Assembly: GCA_913778505.1 (NCBI GenBank)
Contig: CAJYWD010000029.1
Coordinates: 62,001 to 126,000, forward strand
DNA from: an uncultured Chryseobacterium sp.
Lineage (GTDB): Bacteria; Bacteroidota; Bacteroidia; Flavobacteriales; Weeksellaceae
Length of the DNA stretch: 64,000 nt
Direction of reading: 5' to 3'
Shown here: piece by piece, positions 15,447 through 23,593 of the stretch
Numbering within the stretch: the first letter of the stretch is position 1
Layout of the letters: each line of letters starts with the position of its first letter
Translations under genes and position numbers: made by a program
The notes under the pieces: generated by a model
Database searches by the model: none
Told to the model about the DNA's origin: nothing
What the model saw: only the letters and a program-made list of their open reading frames with translations

Positions 15447-15965
15447 ATGGCAGAGGTGCAAATTAAAGAACAGGCTAATGGGAAACGTACACATCGTAAA
15501 TTAATTAGAGTCGATATGACGCCAATGGTGGATCTTGGATTTTTATTGATCACATTTTTTATGTTCACCACCAATTTCTCAAAACCCAACGTGATGGATG
15601 TCGGCATGCCGGCTAAAGGTCCGCACAAGCCGACCGAGATGGACATCAAAAATTCGATTACATTTATTCTCGGTAAAGAAGGGCAGGTTTTTTATTACCA
15701 GGAAGAAAAGAAAAATCTGAATGATAAGAGTCTGAAGCCGGTCTCCTTCGATAAATTTCAGGTGACGAAAACTATAGAAACGGCTAAGGCAAACGCCAAA
15801 AATAAAGATATTTTCACAGTCATCATAAAGCCCACAGACGATTCCCAGTATAAAACAATGGTCGATATGCTGGACGAACTCGCCATCACAAAGTCCGAAC
15901 GCTACGGTATTGCTGAACTTAATGATCGTGAAAAGGAACTGTACGAAAAGAAAGTTAAGGAATGA
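15447..15965 (+). CDS. exbD: ExbD/TolR-type biopolymer transport protein
   Basis: A 172-residue protein with one N-terminal membrane segment (VDLGFLLITFFMFTTNF, about 28-45) preceded by RVDMTPMVD, the ExbD motif with the proton-relay Asp. A periplasmic domain follows. ExbD normally works with ExbB and TonB to energise outer-membrane receptors, but no exbB or tonB is adjacent here. The ATG at 15447 is chosen over the open frame upstream because it starts the conserved cytoplasmic tail. It may be a paralogue with a specialised role. Confidence 0.85.
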   Translation: MAEVQIKEQANGKRTHRKLIRVDMTPMVDLGFLLITFFMFTTNFSKPNVMDVGMPAKGPHKPTEMDIKNSITFILGKEGQVFYYQEEKKNLNDKSLKPVSFDKFQVTKTIETAKANAKNKDIFTVIIKPTDDSQYKTMVDMLDELAITKSERYGIAELNDREKELYEKKVKE

Positions 15966-15970
15966 TCCAG

Positions 15971-16054
15971 GCTCAGTAGGAGCAAAACGTTTGTATAGGA
16001 TTTATAATTCCAACATTGTTAAAACTCCGTGGGAGCATAATCTACCTTTCTGGA
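15971..16054. repeat. Paired GAGC palindromic repeats
   Basis: GCTCAGTAGGAGCAAAACG at 15971 and CTCCGTGGGAGCATAATC at 16025 are two diverged copies of one motif, each with a small palindrome (GCTC/GAGC, CTCC/GGAG) and each followed by a TTTGTA or TCTACC tract. They fill the gap between exbD and the lipoprotein gene. I recall similar CTCCGTAGGAGC repeats in other Bacteroidota. Confidence 0.55.
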
Positions 16055-16114
16055 TTTATTTTCAGAAAGGTTTTTTCATTTAATTTATTTATTTTCGTGA
16101 GGAAAATTAAAACT

Positions 16115-16612
16115 ATGAGAAACCTGATTCCGGTAATTCTTCTTTTGTCACTCTCTTCCTGTAAAAAATCGGAAGACAATACTGCTCCAGAAGTGGACAG
16201 TATTAAAATCATCGATTCCATCAATGCTGCCAGAACCAAGATTAATGACAGCATCCGTGCCAGCCAGGGTTACAAAGATCTCTCCGGCGTTCACACCCTT
16301 ACACACGATATGGTAGAAGGACAAGGTAGTGTGACATTTACAAAAATCGGTCAGGATGAATATAAGTTAAAAGGCTCCAATGCCATGGGAAAGAATTTTG
16401 TTGATATTGAAGGTACTGCGAGAATGACTTCGCCAAAAAATCTTAAATTCGAGGGGGCGATCACACAAAGTATCTTGGATTATGACCACGGGAAACTGGA
16501 TGTCCGAACGGGAAAGAGAAATTTCTCTACTGAGGACGGCGGGAAAACTTTCAGACTTTATGAGTCGGTGAATAATGCGGGATTCGCAGATAAAATAATC
16601 ATAAAATTCTAG
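16115..16612 (+). CDS. Putative outer-membrane lipoprotein, unknown function
   Basis: A 165-residue protein with lipoprotein signal MRNLIPVILLLSLSSC (Cys 16), then a Lys/Asp-rich linker and a compact beta-rich domain (about 60-165). No enzyme motif is visible and I do not recognise a family. The start is the ATG beginning the signal peptide; the longer open frame upstream translates repeat sequence. The next gene starts two bases after its stop, so it probably heads the 16115-18830 operon. Confidence 0.75.
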   Translation: MRNLIPVILLLSLSSCKKSEDNTAPEVDSIKIIDSINAARTKINDSIRASQGYKDLSGVHTLTHDMVEGQGSVTFTKIGQDEYKLKGSNAMGKNFVDIEGTARMTSPKNLKFEGAITQSILDYDHGKLDVRTGKRNFSTEDGGKTFRLYESVNNAGFADKIIIKF

Positions 16613-16614
16613 AC

Positions 16615-17397
16615 ATGCTGCATTACGAAATACAAGGTGAGGGAAAGGAAAATCTGGTACTGCTTCATGGTTTTATGGAAAATCTCTCGATTTGGGATGA
16701 CATGATTCCGTCTCTGTCAGAAATGTTTCGGTTAATCAAAATAGATTTGCCGGGTTTCGGAAAATCTGAAGTTGTGGCGGAAATACAAACTTCCGAAATT
16801 ATGGCCGATGAAGTCAAAAAAGTAACGGATGAGTTAGATTTACAAGAATTTCATTTGCTCGGACATTCAATGGGCGGTTATATTGCATTGGCTTTTGCAG
16901 AAAAATATCCCGCAAATCTGAAATCATTAACCTTGTTTTTCTCTACTTATTTTGCGGATGATGCTGCTAAGAAAGAAACGAGGAGAAAAGGTCTGCGGAT
17001 CATTGAAGAAAATCTTCGGGCTTTCGTCAACGCAGGTGTCCCGAATCTTTTTAATCCCAACGAGCACGATATTCTGGAATCTAAAATAAAATTAGCCAAG
17101 GAAACCGCTTATACATCAGCTGTTGAAGGGGTTCTGGCTTCTCAGAAAGGAATGATCGAGCGTGCGGACAGGCTATCGGTTCTAGAAAACTTCGGAGGTA
17201 GAATCCTGATACTCTCCGGCAAGCATGATACGGCCGTCAATTCCGAGAAGACTATTCAAAATCTTCCTGACAGAACCAATATCAAATCCTACATTTTGGA
17301 CTGCGGACATAATGGACATTGGGAAAAACCCGGGATCTGTGCTGCCATTATCAATACGGAACTGCTGCATCATTTACCCAAAAATCTGTTGTTCTAG
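16615..17397 (+). CDS. Alpha/beta-fold hydrolase
   Basis: A 260-residue cytoplasmic hydrolase. The oxyanion region is LLHGFMENLSIWDD near residue 17, the nucleophile elbow GHSMGGYIA near 85, and the likely catalytic His lies in DCGHNGHWEKP near 235. The substrate is unknown. It is part of a run in which the stop codon abuts the acyltransferase ATG at 17398. Confidence 0.85.
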   Translation: MLHYEIQGEGKENLVLLHGFMENLSIWDDMIPSLSEMFRLIKIDLPGFGKSEVVAEIQTSEIMADEVKKVTDELDLQEFHLLGHSMGGYIALAFAEKYPANLKSLTLFFSTYFADDAAKKETRRKGLRIIEENLRAFVNAGVPNLFNPNEHDILESKIKLAKETAYTSAVEGVLASQKGMIERADRLSVLENFGGRILILSGKHDTAVNSEKTIQNLPDRTNIKSYILDCGHNGHWEKPGICAAIINTELLHHLPKNLLF

Positions 17398-18468
17398 ATG
17401 CGGAATAATTTACCCAACATTACCGCCTTAAGATTTTTCATGGCTTTACTGGTGATCCTGTATCATGTTCCTCAATTTATGAGTAACAGAGGTTTTGCGT
17501 CCTACAATTCGGCAGCAGTCTCAAACCGTGGCACTGAAGCTGTCTATTTTTTCTTTTCTCTAAGCGGATTTTTAATCATCAGAAATCTTTTCCTGGAAAA
17601 AAGACACACAGGATCAATTGATATCAGAACTTTCTACAGACGCAGGATTTTGCGTATTTTTCCACTTTATTACGCTGTTTTAATTTTCGGAATATTGTAT
17701 TATAACTGGATTCTTCCGTCACTCGGTTTTCCAATGCCAGCTACGCAGACTTATCTTTCACAAGAAATTCTTCTGGGCGGAACTTTTTTTTCTAACATTC
17801 TCGCTAAACAAAATCCAGGAGGAATACTGGAGATTCTATGGTCCATTGGGATAGAAGAGCAGTTTTACCTTCTCGTTGCGCCTCTGTTCCTGCTCTTGCC
17901 GGTGCGAAGGGTAGTGCTGTTTCTGCTTTGCTTTACAGTTTTGTACTTTATTCTTTTTCACACCGAAACGTTTACCATTCTAAATTACTACAGGATGTAC
18001 TTTTATTATTTCTCAGCGAGCGGATTAGTGGCAATTTTTACAGTTCTAAAGCCGGATTTCAAACCTCATTGGATGGTTCGATTCCTTGTTGCGGTTGCCA
18101 TCTTGGTCTATTTCTTAACCGATTTTTTCGTGCTGCACCTTTCTGAGATCAGTTATCAACTCCTGAGTACCATATTATTTCCACTATTTATTTTTATCAT
18201 GATTCAGAAGCCTAATCCAGTTTTGGAGAACCGTCTTCTAAAATATTTCGGTAAAATATCCTACGGAATTTATATGCTTCATTCCATTGTAATGCAAGGT
18301 GTCGGATTTCTGTTTCTTAAAGCATCTTCACAAAGTTTTATGCATAATTCAGTAGTGCAAATCGTGCTTTTCAACATCATGACCATTGGACTGACATTGC
18401 TGGCATCACACTATTCTTATAAGTATTTTGAAAGTTATTTTATCAAATTAAAACAAAAAACCGCTTAA
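17398..18468 (+). CDS. Acyltransferase family 3 membrane protein (OafA-like)
   Basis: A 356-residue integral membrane O-acyltransferase with about ten hydrophobic segments. Signatures: NITALRFFMALLVILYH at the N-terminus with the catalytic His near residue 23, FYRRRILRIFPLYY near 80 and SIGIEEQFYLL near 150. Members acetylate or acylate LPS, exopolysaccharide or peptidoglycan sugars. The acceptor here is unknown. It starts directly at the end of the hydrolase gene and overlaps the DUF1304 gene by one base, so the three are co-translated. Confidence 0.88.
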   Translation: MRNNLPNITALRFFMALLVILYHVPQFMSNRGFASYNSAAVSNRGTEAVYFFFSLSGFLIIRNLFLEKRHTGSIDIRTFYRRRILRIFPLYYAVLIFGILYYNWILPSLGFPMPATQTYLSQEILLGGTFFSNILAKQNPGGILEILWSIGIEEQFYLLVAPLFLLLPVRRVVLFLLCFTVLYFILFHTETFTILNYYRMYFYYFSASGLVAIFTVLKPDFKPHWMVRFLVAVAILVYFLTDFFVLHLSEISYQLLSTILFPLFIFIMIQKPNPVLENRLLKYFGKISYGIYMLHSIVMQGVGFLFLKASSQSFMHNSVVQIVLFNIMTIGLTLLASHYSYKYFESYFIKLKQKTA

Positions 18469-18830
18469 TGGACATCATCTCAAAAATTCTCATCGCCACC
18501 GGTGCGCTGGAGCACCTTTACATCCTTTATATGGAAATGTTTGCCTGGGAAACTCTGGGCAGGAAAACTTTTAAAAGCCTGCCGGCAGAACTTTTCAAAC
18601 CTACAAAAGGATTGGCTGCCAATCAGGGGTTGTACAACGGATTTCTCTCCGCCGGACTCATTTGGAGTTTGCTTATTTCTGACCAGCTTTGGGCGAAAAA
18701 TATCTCGGTTTTCTTTTTGGCATGTGTGGTTGTAGCAGGCGTTTTTGGGGCGCTCACAGCCTCAAGAAAATTTTTTTTCGTTCAGGCTTTACCGGCAATT
18801 ATTGCATTGATTTCAGTTCTAATACTTTAA
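18468..18830 (+). CDS. DUF1304 family membrane protein
   Basis: A 120-residue protein with four hydrophobic segments and the family opening ALEHLYILYMEMFAW, followed by NQGLYNGFL. DUF1304 has no assigned function. It overlaps the acyltransferase stop codon by one base (TAATG). Confidence 0.85.
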   Translation: MDIISKILIATGALEHLYILYMEMFAWETLGRKTFKSLPAELFKPTKGLAANQGLYNGFLSAGLIWSLLISDQLWAKNISVFFLACVVVAGVFGALTASRKFFFVQALPAIIALISVLIL

Positions 18831-18833
18831 TGA

Positions 18834-18862
18834 ATTAAAAAAGCCTCCTTAGGTAAGGAGGC
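18834..18862 (-). terminator. Terminator of the LipL32-family gene
   Basis: GCCTCCTTA/TAAGGAGGC, a 9-bp palindrome with a minimal loop. The T tract is only on the minus strand, so it serves the gene at 18886-19584 and not the plus-strand operon that ends at 18830. Confidence 0.7.
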
Positions 18863-18885
18863 CGATTATCATTCTTCAAGTTTTA

Positions 18886-19584
18886 TTATTTCTTTACTGC
18901 TGCTGCCAGATCTTCTGGTTTTGCTGCCACAGCAATGCCGGGAAGTTTTACAGGCGCTCCGATTTGTGCTAAGAAGCTTCCTTCCACTTCACCTGTTTTG
19001 TATGTGGTGAATCCTACTCTGTATAATCCCATCACCAGAGATTTTTCCGGATCAGAGATGTTACTTGTGATTCTCATCAAGGAATTGTACTTGTTTCCGG
19101 ATGGCTGGGCAGGAAGTTCGCTGGAGTCATCATTGCTTTCTATGGTGACCCATTTTGCGGTTTTTGCCTTGGATGCAATATCGCTCATGCTCATTATGCC
19201 TGCGGCTCTCTCTAAAGTGACCCAAGTGTCGAAATAGCTTTTTGTGTCACCGCTATTGGCTGTATAGTCTGCCGAGACAAAATCCTTTTCCGAAGGCTTC
19301 ACGCTATCCGGAACCGGAGAGATCATTCTTATTCCGATTTCTGGTGCAGCGACAGGGATCCACACATAGAGATAGTACATTTTCTTTCCGTTCTTGATCT
19401 CGTCCGGTTGTGAGCCTGGCTTTACAAAACCATAATAACTGATCATGTCTGTGTATGGGATTCGAATCTCTTTGCCCATAATTGATTTCTTGGCAAGGTC
19501 TGCTCCAAATTTCTCTAATTTTTGTCCAGAAACGGCAACTGAAATGCTGGCGCAAATAAAAATGCTAACAATTTTTTTTCTCAT
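18886..19584 (-). CDS. LipL32-family exported protein
   Basis: A 232-residue exported protein strongly resembling LipL32, the major surface lipoprotein of pathogenic Leptospira. Shared blocks: YYGFVKPG...PD (50-61), MYYLYVWIP (69-77), IGIRMISP (83-90), FDTW (118-121), NKYNSLMRI (164-172) and GLYRVGFTTYKTGEV.GSF (186-204). From memory of the LipL32 structure, its calcium ligands are Asp132, Thr133, Asp164, Asp165 and Tyr178; their likely counterparts here are D119, T120, D152, D153 and Y166, all present. The signal peptide ends VAVSGQ without a lipobox Cys, so this one is probably soluble and not lipidated. It is monocistronic. The function of LipL32 itself is unsettled. Confidence 0.85.
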   Translation of the reverse strand: MRKKIVSIFICASISVAVSGQKLEKFGADLAKKSIMGKEIRIPYTDMISYYGFVKPGSQPDEIKNGKKMYYLYVWIPVAAPEIGIRMISPVPDSVKPSEKDFVSADYTANSGDTKSYFDTWVTLERAAGIMSMSDIASKAKTAKWVTIESNDDSSELPAQPSGNKYNSLMRITSNISDPEKSLVMGLYRVGFTTYKTGEVEGSFLAQIGAPVKLPGIAVAAKPEDLAAAVKK

Positions 19585-19777
19585 AGTTTAATTGAATTTG
19601 ATTTTTATATTACTAATAATCGTCTTTTTGCTATTTGCTTATAATCTAACAGGGGACTGATTATTTTTTTACTAATATAAAATTTTTATCAATATAAAAT
19701 GAAAAATATGTTAAAATAATATAAATATAGATGAATTTGCAATTGTGTTTTTTGACGGTTTTATATAAATTATCAAA

Positions 19778-20782
19778 TTAAAAATCTTCCGCTTCCACTT
19801 TTTCTTTGAAATCCTCAATCGTGTCTTCAATCGATTTGAAATACTTTCCTCCCGAAGCGTTGATATGTCCGCCACCGTTGAAGTATTGTCTCGCAAACTG
19901 ATTCGTGTCCACGGAATCTTTGGACCGGAAGGAAATTTTTATAAAATCCTCATAAAGATCTTCCATGAAAAATACCGCCATTTTAGTTCCCAGCACGCTC
20001 AGCCCATAATTCACAAAACCTTCCGTATCGCCTTTGTCAAAACCGTACTCTTTCAGTTCGGAACGTTTCAGCCAGAGAATAGCCACTTTACCTTCTTTCG
20101 TCAACTCAATTCGGCTCAGTACCAGAGAAAGTAAATGCAGTCTGGAGATCGTATTCGTGTCCCACGTATTGGAAGTGATAACGGCTGGGTCTGCACCTTT
20201 TTCAATCAGGTCGGCTACAATTCTATGTGTGGTTGCACTGGTAGACCGGAATCGGAATCCGCCGGTATCGGTCATGATTCCCGTATAAAGACATTGTGCA
20301 ATATCCATATTGACCAGCTTTTCATCATGATTGGCCTGGATGAAATGATAGACCATCTGGCAAGTCGCTGGAACCGATGTGTCGGAATAGACAAAGTCAA
20401 ATTGCTCGGGCATCTGGTGATGGTCAATCAGAACTTTTTTGGCTCTGGATTTGCTGACCCAGTCGCCCAGAATTCCAATTCTGGAGGAGGAATTAAAATC
20501 AAGGCAGAAAATGACATCGGCGTTATAAATCGCTTCGCCTGCCACTTTCCGTTTATATTCACCAATGACGATTTTTTTAGCCTCGGGCATCCATTTCAGG
20601 AATTTTGGAAAGTCATTCGGCGTAATCACCATCGCATCAATTCCTTTTGTTTTCAGATAATGTTTAAGTCCAAGTGAGGAACCAATAGCGTCGCCGTCCG
20701 GATTATGATGCGTTACGATAACGATATTATTTTCCGGAACGAGAAGCCGATTGATATCTGAAATTTCTTTGTCTGTAAACAT
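19778..20782 (-). CDS. DHH/DHHA1 phosphoesterase, NrnA-like
   Basis: A 334-residue cytoplasmic phosphoesterase. The DHH domain has IVTHHNPDGDAIGSS (residues 20-34), CLDFNSSSRIG and the signature LIDHHQMPE. The DHHA1 domain ends with GGGHINASGG near residue 312. NrnA-type enzymes degrade 2-5-mer RNA and dephosphorylate pAp or hydrolyse pApA. The exact activity is inferred. I start at the internal ATG 20782, not ten codons upstream, because it follows a TACCTTTG promoter element at a normal distance. The gene has its own promoter. Confidence 0.9.
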   Translation of the reverse strand: MFTDKEISDINRLLVPENNIVIVTHHNPDGDAIGSSLGLKHYLKTKGIDAMVITPNDFPKFLKWMPEAKKIVIGEYKRKVAGEAIYNADVIFCLDFNSSSRIGILGDWVSKSRAKKVLIDHHQMPEQFDFVYSDTSVPATCQMVYHFIQANHDEKLVNMDIAQCLYTGIMTDTGGFRFRSTSATTHRIVADLIEKGADPAVITSNTWDTNTISRLHLLSLVLSRIELTKEGKVAILWLKRSELKEYGFDKGDTEGFVNYGLSVLGTKMAVFFMEDLYEDFIKISFRSKDSVDTNQFARQYFNGGGHINASGGKYFKSIEDTIEDFKEKVEAEDF

Positions 20783-20809
20783 AAAGGTTGCGTTGAAAAA
20801 GTGAATTGG

Positions 20810-20817
20810 CAAAGGTA
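20810..20817 (-). promoter_or_regulatory. -7 element of the DHH phosphoesterase gene
   Basis: TACCTTTG on the minus strand, 27 bases before the chosen start codon. Confidence 0.5.
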
Positions 20818-20828
20818 GAACTTTAAAA

Positions 20829-20863
20829 TAAAAAAATCGGCTCTAACTTGAACCGATTTTTTA
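20829..20863 (-). terminator. Terminator of the small T9SS protein gene
   Basis: Minus strand: AATCGGTTC/GAGCCGATT stem of 9 bp with one G-U pair, then T7. It lies between this gene and the DHH promoter. Confidence 0.7.
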
Positions 20864-20927
20864 CTGATTTTTAATTGTTTATTTTAAGACGTAACATTGG
20901 AAGCCAAAAGCTGCTGCCATCATCCAA

Positions 20928-21608
20928 TTACTTCTTTATGATCTTCTGAAGAGGTTGTCCATCGACTTTTAAATAGTAGATCCCTGGATTGAGATTCTTG
21001 ATGTCAATTTCTTCTCCAGAATATTTGACAGAAATTGTCTTTATTGATTTTCCAGAACTATCAAGTAACTCAATAGCAGAATTGGTCTTCAGGTTTTCAA
21101 TAACGATACTTTCACTTGCCGGATTCGGAAAAACTCGTGGTTTGTTTGCTACTTCATCTTTCACGGAAAGTTGGGCGGATTTGAAATGAATTTCCCCGAA
21201 TGTGCTGTTGCTTACCGTCAAGATTTTTTCGTTACCGTTATTTGTTATGAAATAAAAATAGGTATTGTTACTTTGGTTATCAAAGAAGTTGCATAATCTG
21301 CCAAAAAATTGGTTAACCTGGCCGTTGTCACCCATATAATCTGCGAGAGTACAAGCTTTACTATTGACCTTAAAGGTATGATCACCGGTATAATCGATAT
21401 CGGCAATCATGGAATTGAAAAATGATAAATTAAGTCTTGGAGGATCATTGCTAAACTGAGTCATCTGCTGATGTGGCATTGCAGGAGGCAATTGTACAGG
21501 GAATGTTTCTCCGACTATTTTTGTGATTTCCCATTTGGTGTTCAGAAGGTCTGAACTCTGTGCAAAGCATAAATTGGCTGCGAAAATTAAGATGTAAAGT
21601 TTTTTCAT
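20928..21608 (-). CDS. Secreted protein with type IX sorting domain
   Basis: A 226-residue protein with signal peptide (1-16, cleaving after CFA), a 115-residue beta-rich domain with the motif LLNTKWEITKI near the start, like META-type or lipocalin-like modules, and a type A T9SS C-terminal domain (PRVFPNPASESIVIENL ... NPGIYYLKVDGQ, about 150-226). The CTD directs passage through the type IX machinery and attachment to or release from the cell surface. The function of the N-terminal domain is unknown. Monocistronic. Confidence 0.82.
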   Translation of the reverse strand: MKKLYILIFAANLCFAQSSDLLNTKWEITKIVGETFPVQLPPAMPHQQMTQFSNDPPRLNLSFFNSMIADIDYTGDHTFKVNSKACTLADYMGDNGQVNQFFGRLCNFFDNQSNNTYFYFITNNGNEKILTVSNSTFGEIHFKSAQLSVKDEVANKPRVFPNPASESIVIENLKTNSAIELLDSSGKSIKTISVKYSGEEIDIKNLNPGIYYLKVDGQPLQKIIKK

Positions 21609-21718
21609 AGATAATTAAATTTTATTTAGGTTATAAAGTTAAATAAAAATAGTTTGTAACTTGAATTCTTATGAAATTTTATAAGTATGATTTAAAAAGA
21701 CCTACTCTAAAAATTCCG

Positions 21719-21726
21719 TAACTTTG
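21719..21726 (+). promoter_or_regulatory. -7 element of era
   Basis: TAACTTTG, 57 bases before the era ATG. Confidence 0.5.
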
Positions 21727-21783
21727 TAGGCAATTATCAAGGTCAATATTCCTTTTTAATTTCCAAACAATTAATTTTTAAAA

Positions 21784-22659
21784 ATGCACAAAGCAGGATT
21801 TGTCAATATCGTCGGGAAACCCAATGCCGGAAAATCAACACTTCTGAACCAGCTGATGGGAGAGAAGTTGGCCATTGTCACTCAAAAAGCTCAAACTACC
21901 CGACACCGTATTTTCGGGATTTATAATGAAGAGGATTTGCAGATTGTTTTCTCCGATACGCCGGGCGTGCTGGATCCGAAATATGGTCTCCAGGAAAAAA
22001 TGATGGACTTTGTGAAAGATTCTTTACAAGATGCGGATGTTTTCTTATTTATTGTAGATGTGACAGATAAATCTGAACAGTCAGAATTTTTGATCGATAA
22101 ACTGAACAAAATTCCGGTTCCGGTGTTATTGTTACTGAATAAAATTGACCAGACCAACCAGGAAGATCTGGAAAAAATCGCGACAGAATGGCATGAGCGT
22201 ATTCCAAAAGCCGAGATTCTCCCGATATCCGCACTGAACAATTTTAACACAGAAGTCATCCTTCCCAAGCTGAAATCCATGTTGCCGGAAAATCCGCCTT
22301 ACTATGACAAGGACCAGTTTACCGACAAGTCTGAACGTTTTTTTGTGAACGAAACCATTCGCGAAAAAATCCTCCTTAACTATGAAAAAGAAATTCCTTA
22401 TTCGGTAGAAGTGGTCACCGAAATGTTTAAGGAAAAGGAAGGCATCATCTTCGTAGATTCTATCATCTACGTGGAGCGCGATACGCAGAAAGGCATCATC
22501 ATCGGTCATAAAGGTGAGGCCATAAAAAAAGTCGGAACCGAGGCGCGCGTGGATCTGGAAAAATTCTTTAATAAGAAAATGCATCTCAATCTTTTTGTCA
22601 AAGTCAAAAAAGACTGGAGAAAAAATGACCGCGACCTGAAAAACTTTGGCTACCGCTAA
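21784..22659 (+). CDS. era: GTPase Era
   Basis: A 291-residue GTPase that binds the 3' end of 16S rRNA and assists 30S maturation. G1 GKPNAGKST at residues 10-18, the switch region QTTRHRIFGI, G3 DTPGV near 59, G4 NKID near 119, and a C-terminal KH domain with GHKGEAIKKVGTEAR near 240. The length and motif order are complete. It has its own promoter and terminator. Confidence 0.96.
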   Translation: MHKAGFVNIVGKPNAGKSTLLNQLMGEKLAIVTQKAQTTRHRIFGIYNEEDLQIVFSDTPGVLDPKYGLQEKMMDFVKDSLQDADVFLFIVDVTDKSEQSEFLIDKLNKIPVPVLLLLNKIDQTNQEDLEKIATEWHERIPKAEILPISALNNFNTEVILPKLKSMLPENPPYYDKDQFTDKSERFFVNETIREKILLNYEKEIPYSVEVVTEMFKEKEGIIFVDSIIYVERDTQKGIIIGHKGEAIKKVGTEARVDLEKFFNKKMHLNLFVKVKKDWRKNDRDLKNFGYR

Positions 22660-22670
22660 TTAGACATTCA

Positions 22671-22696
22671 AATCCTTTCCTGTAAAGGATTTTTTT
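22671..22696 (+). terminator. Terminator of era
   Basis: AATCCTTT/AAAGGATT stem with a five-base loop, followed by T7, starting 11 bases after the stop. Confidence 0.7.
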
Positions 22697-22726
22697 GTAG
22701 CTTTGAGTGAACAACAAAAAAACGCA

Positions 22727-23152
22727 ATGAAAAATATTAATTCGGTTAGACCCAATTCCACCCTACTCAATCTTTCCATTCTCATTTTCAGATTATTTGT
22801 CGGCATTTCGATGTTAACTCATGGAATTCCTAAGTTGAAGATTTTGGTCGGAAGCAACACCATTGAGTTTATGAACTTTTTAGGAATGGGCTCAATTTTT
22901 TCGATGTTTTTAGTCGTTTTTGCAGAATTTCTATGTTCTATTTTCCTTATCGCCGGACTTTTTACCAGGCTTGCTTGCGTGCCGCTGATCATAACAATGC
23001 TTGTGGCTTGTTTTAATGCCCACGCAGGAGATCCTTATGCGGAAAGGGAGCTCAGTGTACTGTATCTATCTATTTATTTTATGATCATTGTCTTAGGCTC
23101 TGGCAGATATTCATTAGATCAGCTCATGACCAAAAAAACTGAAACCTATTAG
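22727..23152 (+). CDS. DoxX-family membrane protein
   Basis: A 141-residue protein with four hydrophobic segments. It carries the DoxX signatures RLFVGISMLTHGIPKL near residue 20, AEFLCSIFLIAGLFTR near 70 and a C-terminal YSLDQL. The family is linked to quinone or thiosulfate oxidation in some members, but the role is unproven for most. The ATG at 22727 is preferred over an upstream weak start. The end overlaps the convergent small gene by four bases. Confidence 0.8.
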   Translation: MKNINSVRPNSTLLNLSILIFRLFVGISMLTHGIPKLKILVGSNTIEFMNFLGMGSIFSMFLVVFAEFLCSIFLIAGLFTRLACVPLIITMLVACFNAHAGDPYAERELSVLYLSIYFMIIVLGSGRYSLDQLMTKKTETY

Positions 23153-23337
23153 TCAAACCATTGGGCGAAGTAATCCCGGATCACCATCCAGAAGTTTTTC
23201 CCGAGAAAATAAATCAAAGTAGAAGTGATGATCCCTTTCACCGTAAAAAAAATAATTCCGCCAATCCCAAACTTTTTCAGCAGACTTTTCCACCGCGGCA
23301 ACTTTTTATCTTCCGTTTTTTGCAGTTGGTCTTCCAT
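23149..23337 (-). CDS. Small single-pass membrane protein
   Basis: A 62-residue protein: a polar basic N-terminus (MEDQLQKTEDKKLPRWKSLL), one hydrophobic segment (about 25-45) and the amphipathic end NFWMVIRDYFAQWFD. I do not recognise the family. Its stop codon overlaps that of the DoxX gene tail-to-tail. The start is the ATG at 23337; a TTG five codons upstream is possible. Confidence 0.6.
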   Translation of the reverse strand: MEDQLQKTEDKKLPRWKSLLKKFGIGGIIFFTVKGIITSTLIYFLGKNFWMVIRDYFAQWFD

Positions 23338-23517
23338 TTTGATTTTTTTCAAAAATAGGAAAATTTCTGTAATTTAGACTCATTCAAAATTATAAATTGT
23401 CCTTAATTAATAAACGTTGATTGGTCTTATCTCAAATTAAATTTATGGATAAGCGCCCATTTTTCAAATGAATTATCTTTTTAATCGATTTAATGATATC
23501 GTTAAATGCGTAGAATG

Positions 23518-23531
23518 CTAACGATTGTTAG
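23518..23531. promoter_or_regulatory. Palindrome upstream of the lysine catabolic genes
   Basis: CTAACGATTGTTAG: perfect 5-bp arms, 4-base spacer. It sits just upstream of a TTTTG (-33) and TATCTTAG (-7) pair, as an operator would. The rest of 23338-23593 is AT-rich with nothing else clear. Confidence 0.35.
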
Positions 23532-23561
23532 TTTCGGATTTTGCTGGTCAGAAAATAATTT

Positions 23562-23569
23562 TATCTTAG
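23562..23569 (+). promoter_or_regulatory. Probable -7 element of the ALDH7 gene
   Basis: TATCTTAG, one base from the TAnnTTTG consensus, with TTTG at 23540-23543 at 18-base spacing, 24 bases before the ATG. Confidence 0.45.
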
Positions 23570-23593
23570 AGACTCTAAAAAAATTAAAATTAT

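Noticed and set aside
18886-19584. Lipoprotein status for the LipL32-like protein
   Set aside because: The signal peptide has a Cys at residue 11 inside the hydrophobic core, but no lipobox Cys at the cleavage site (VAVSGQ).
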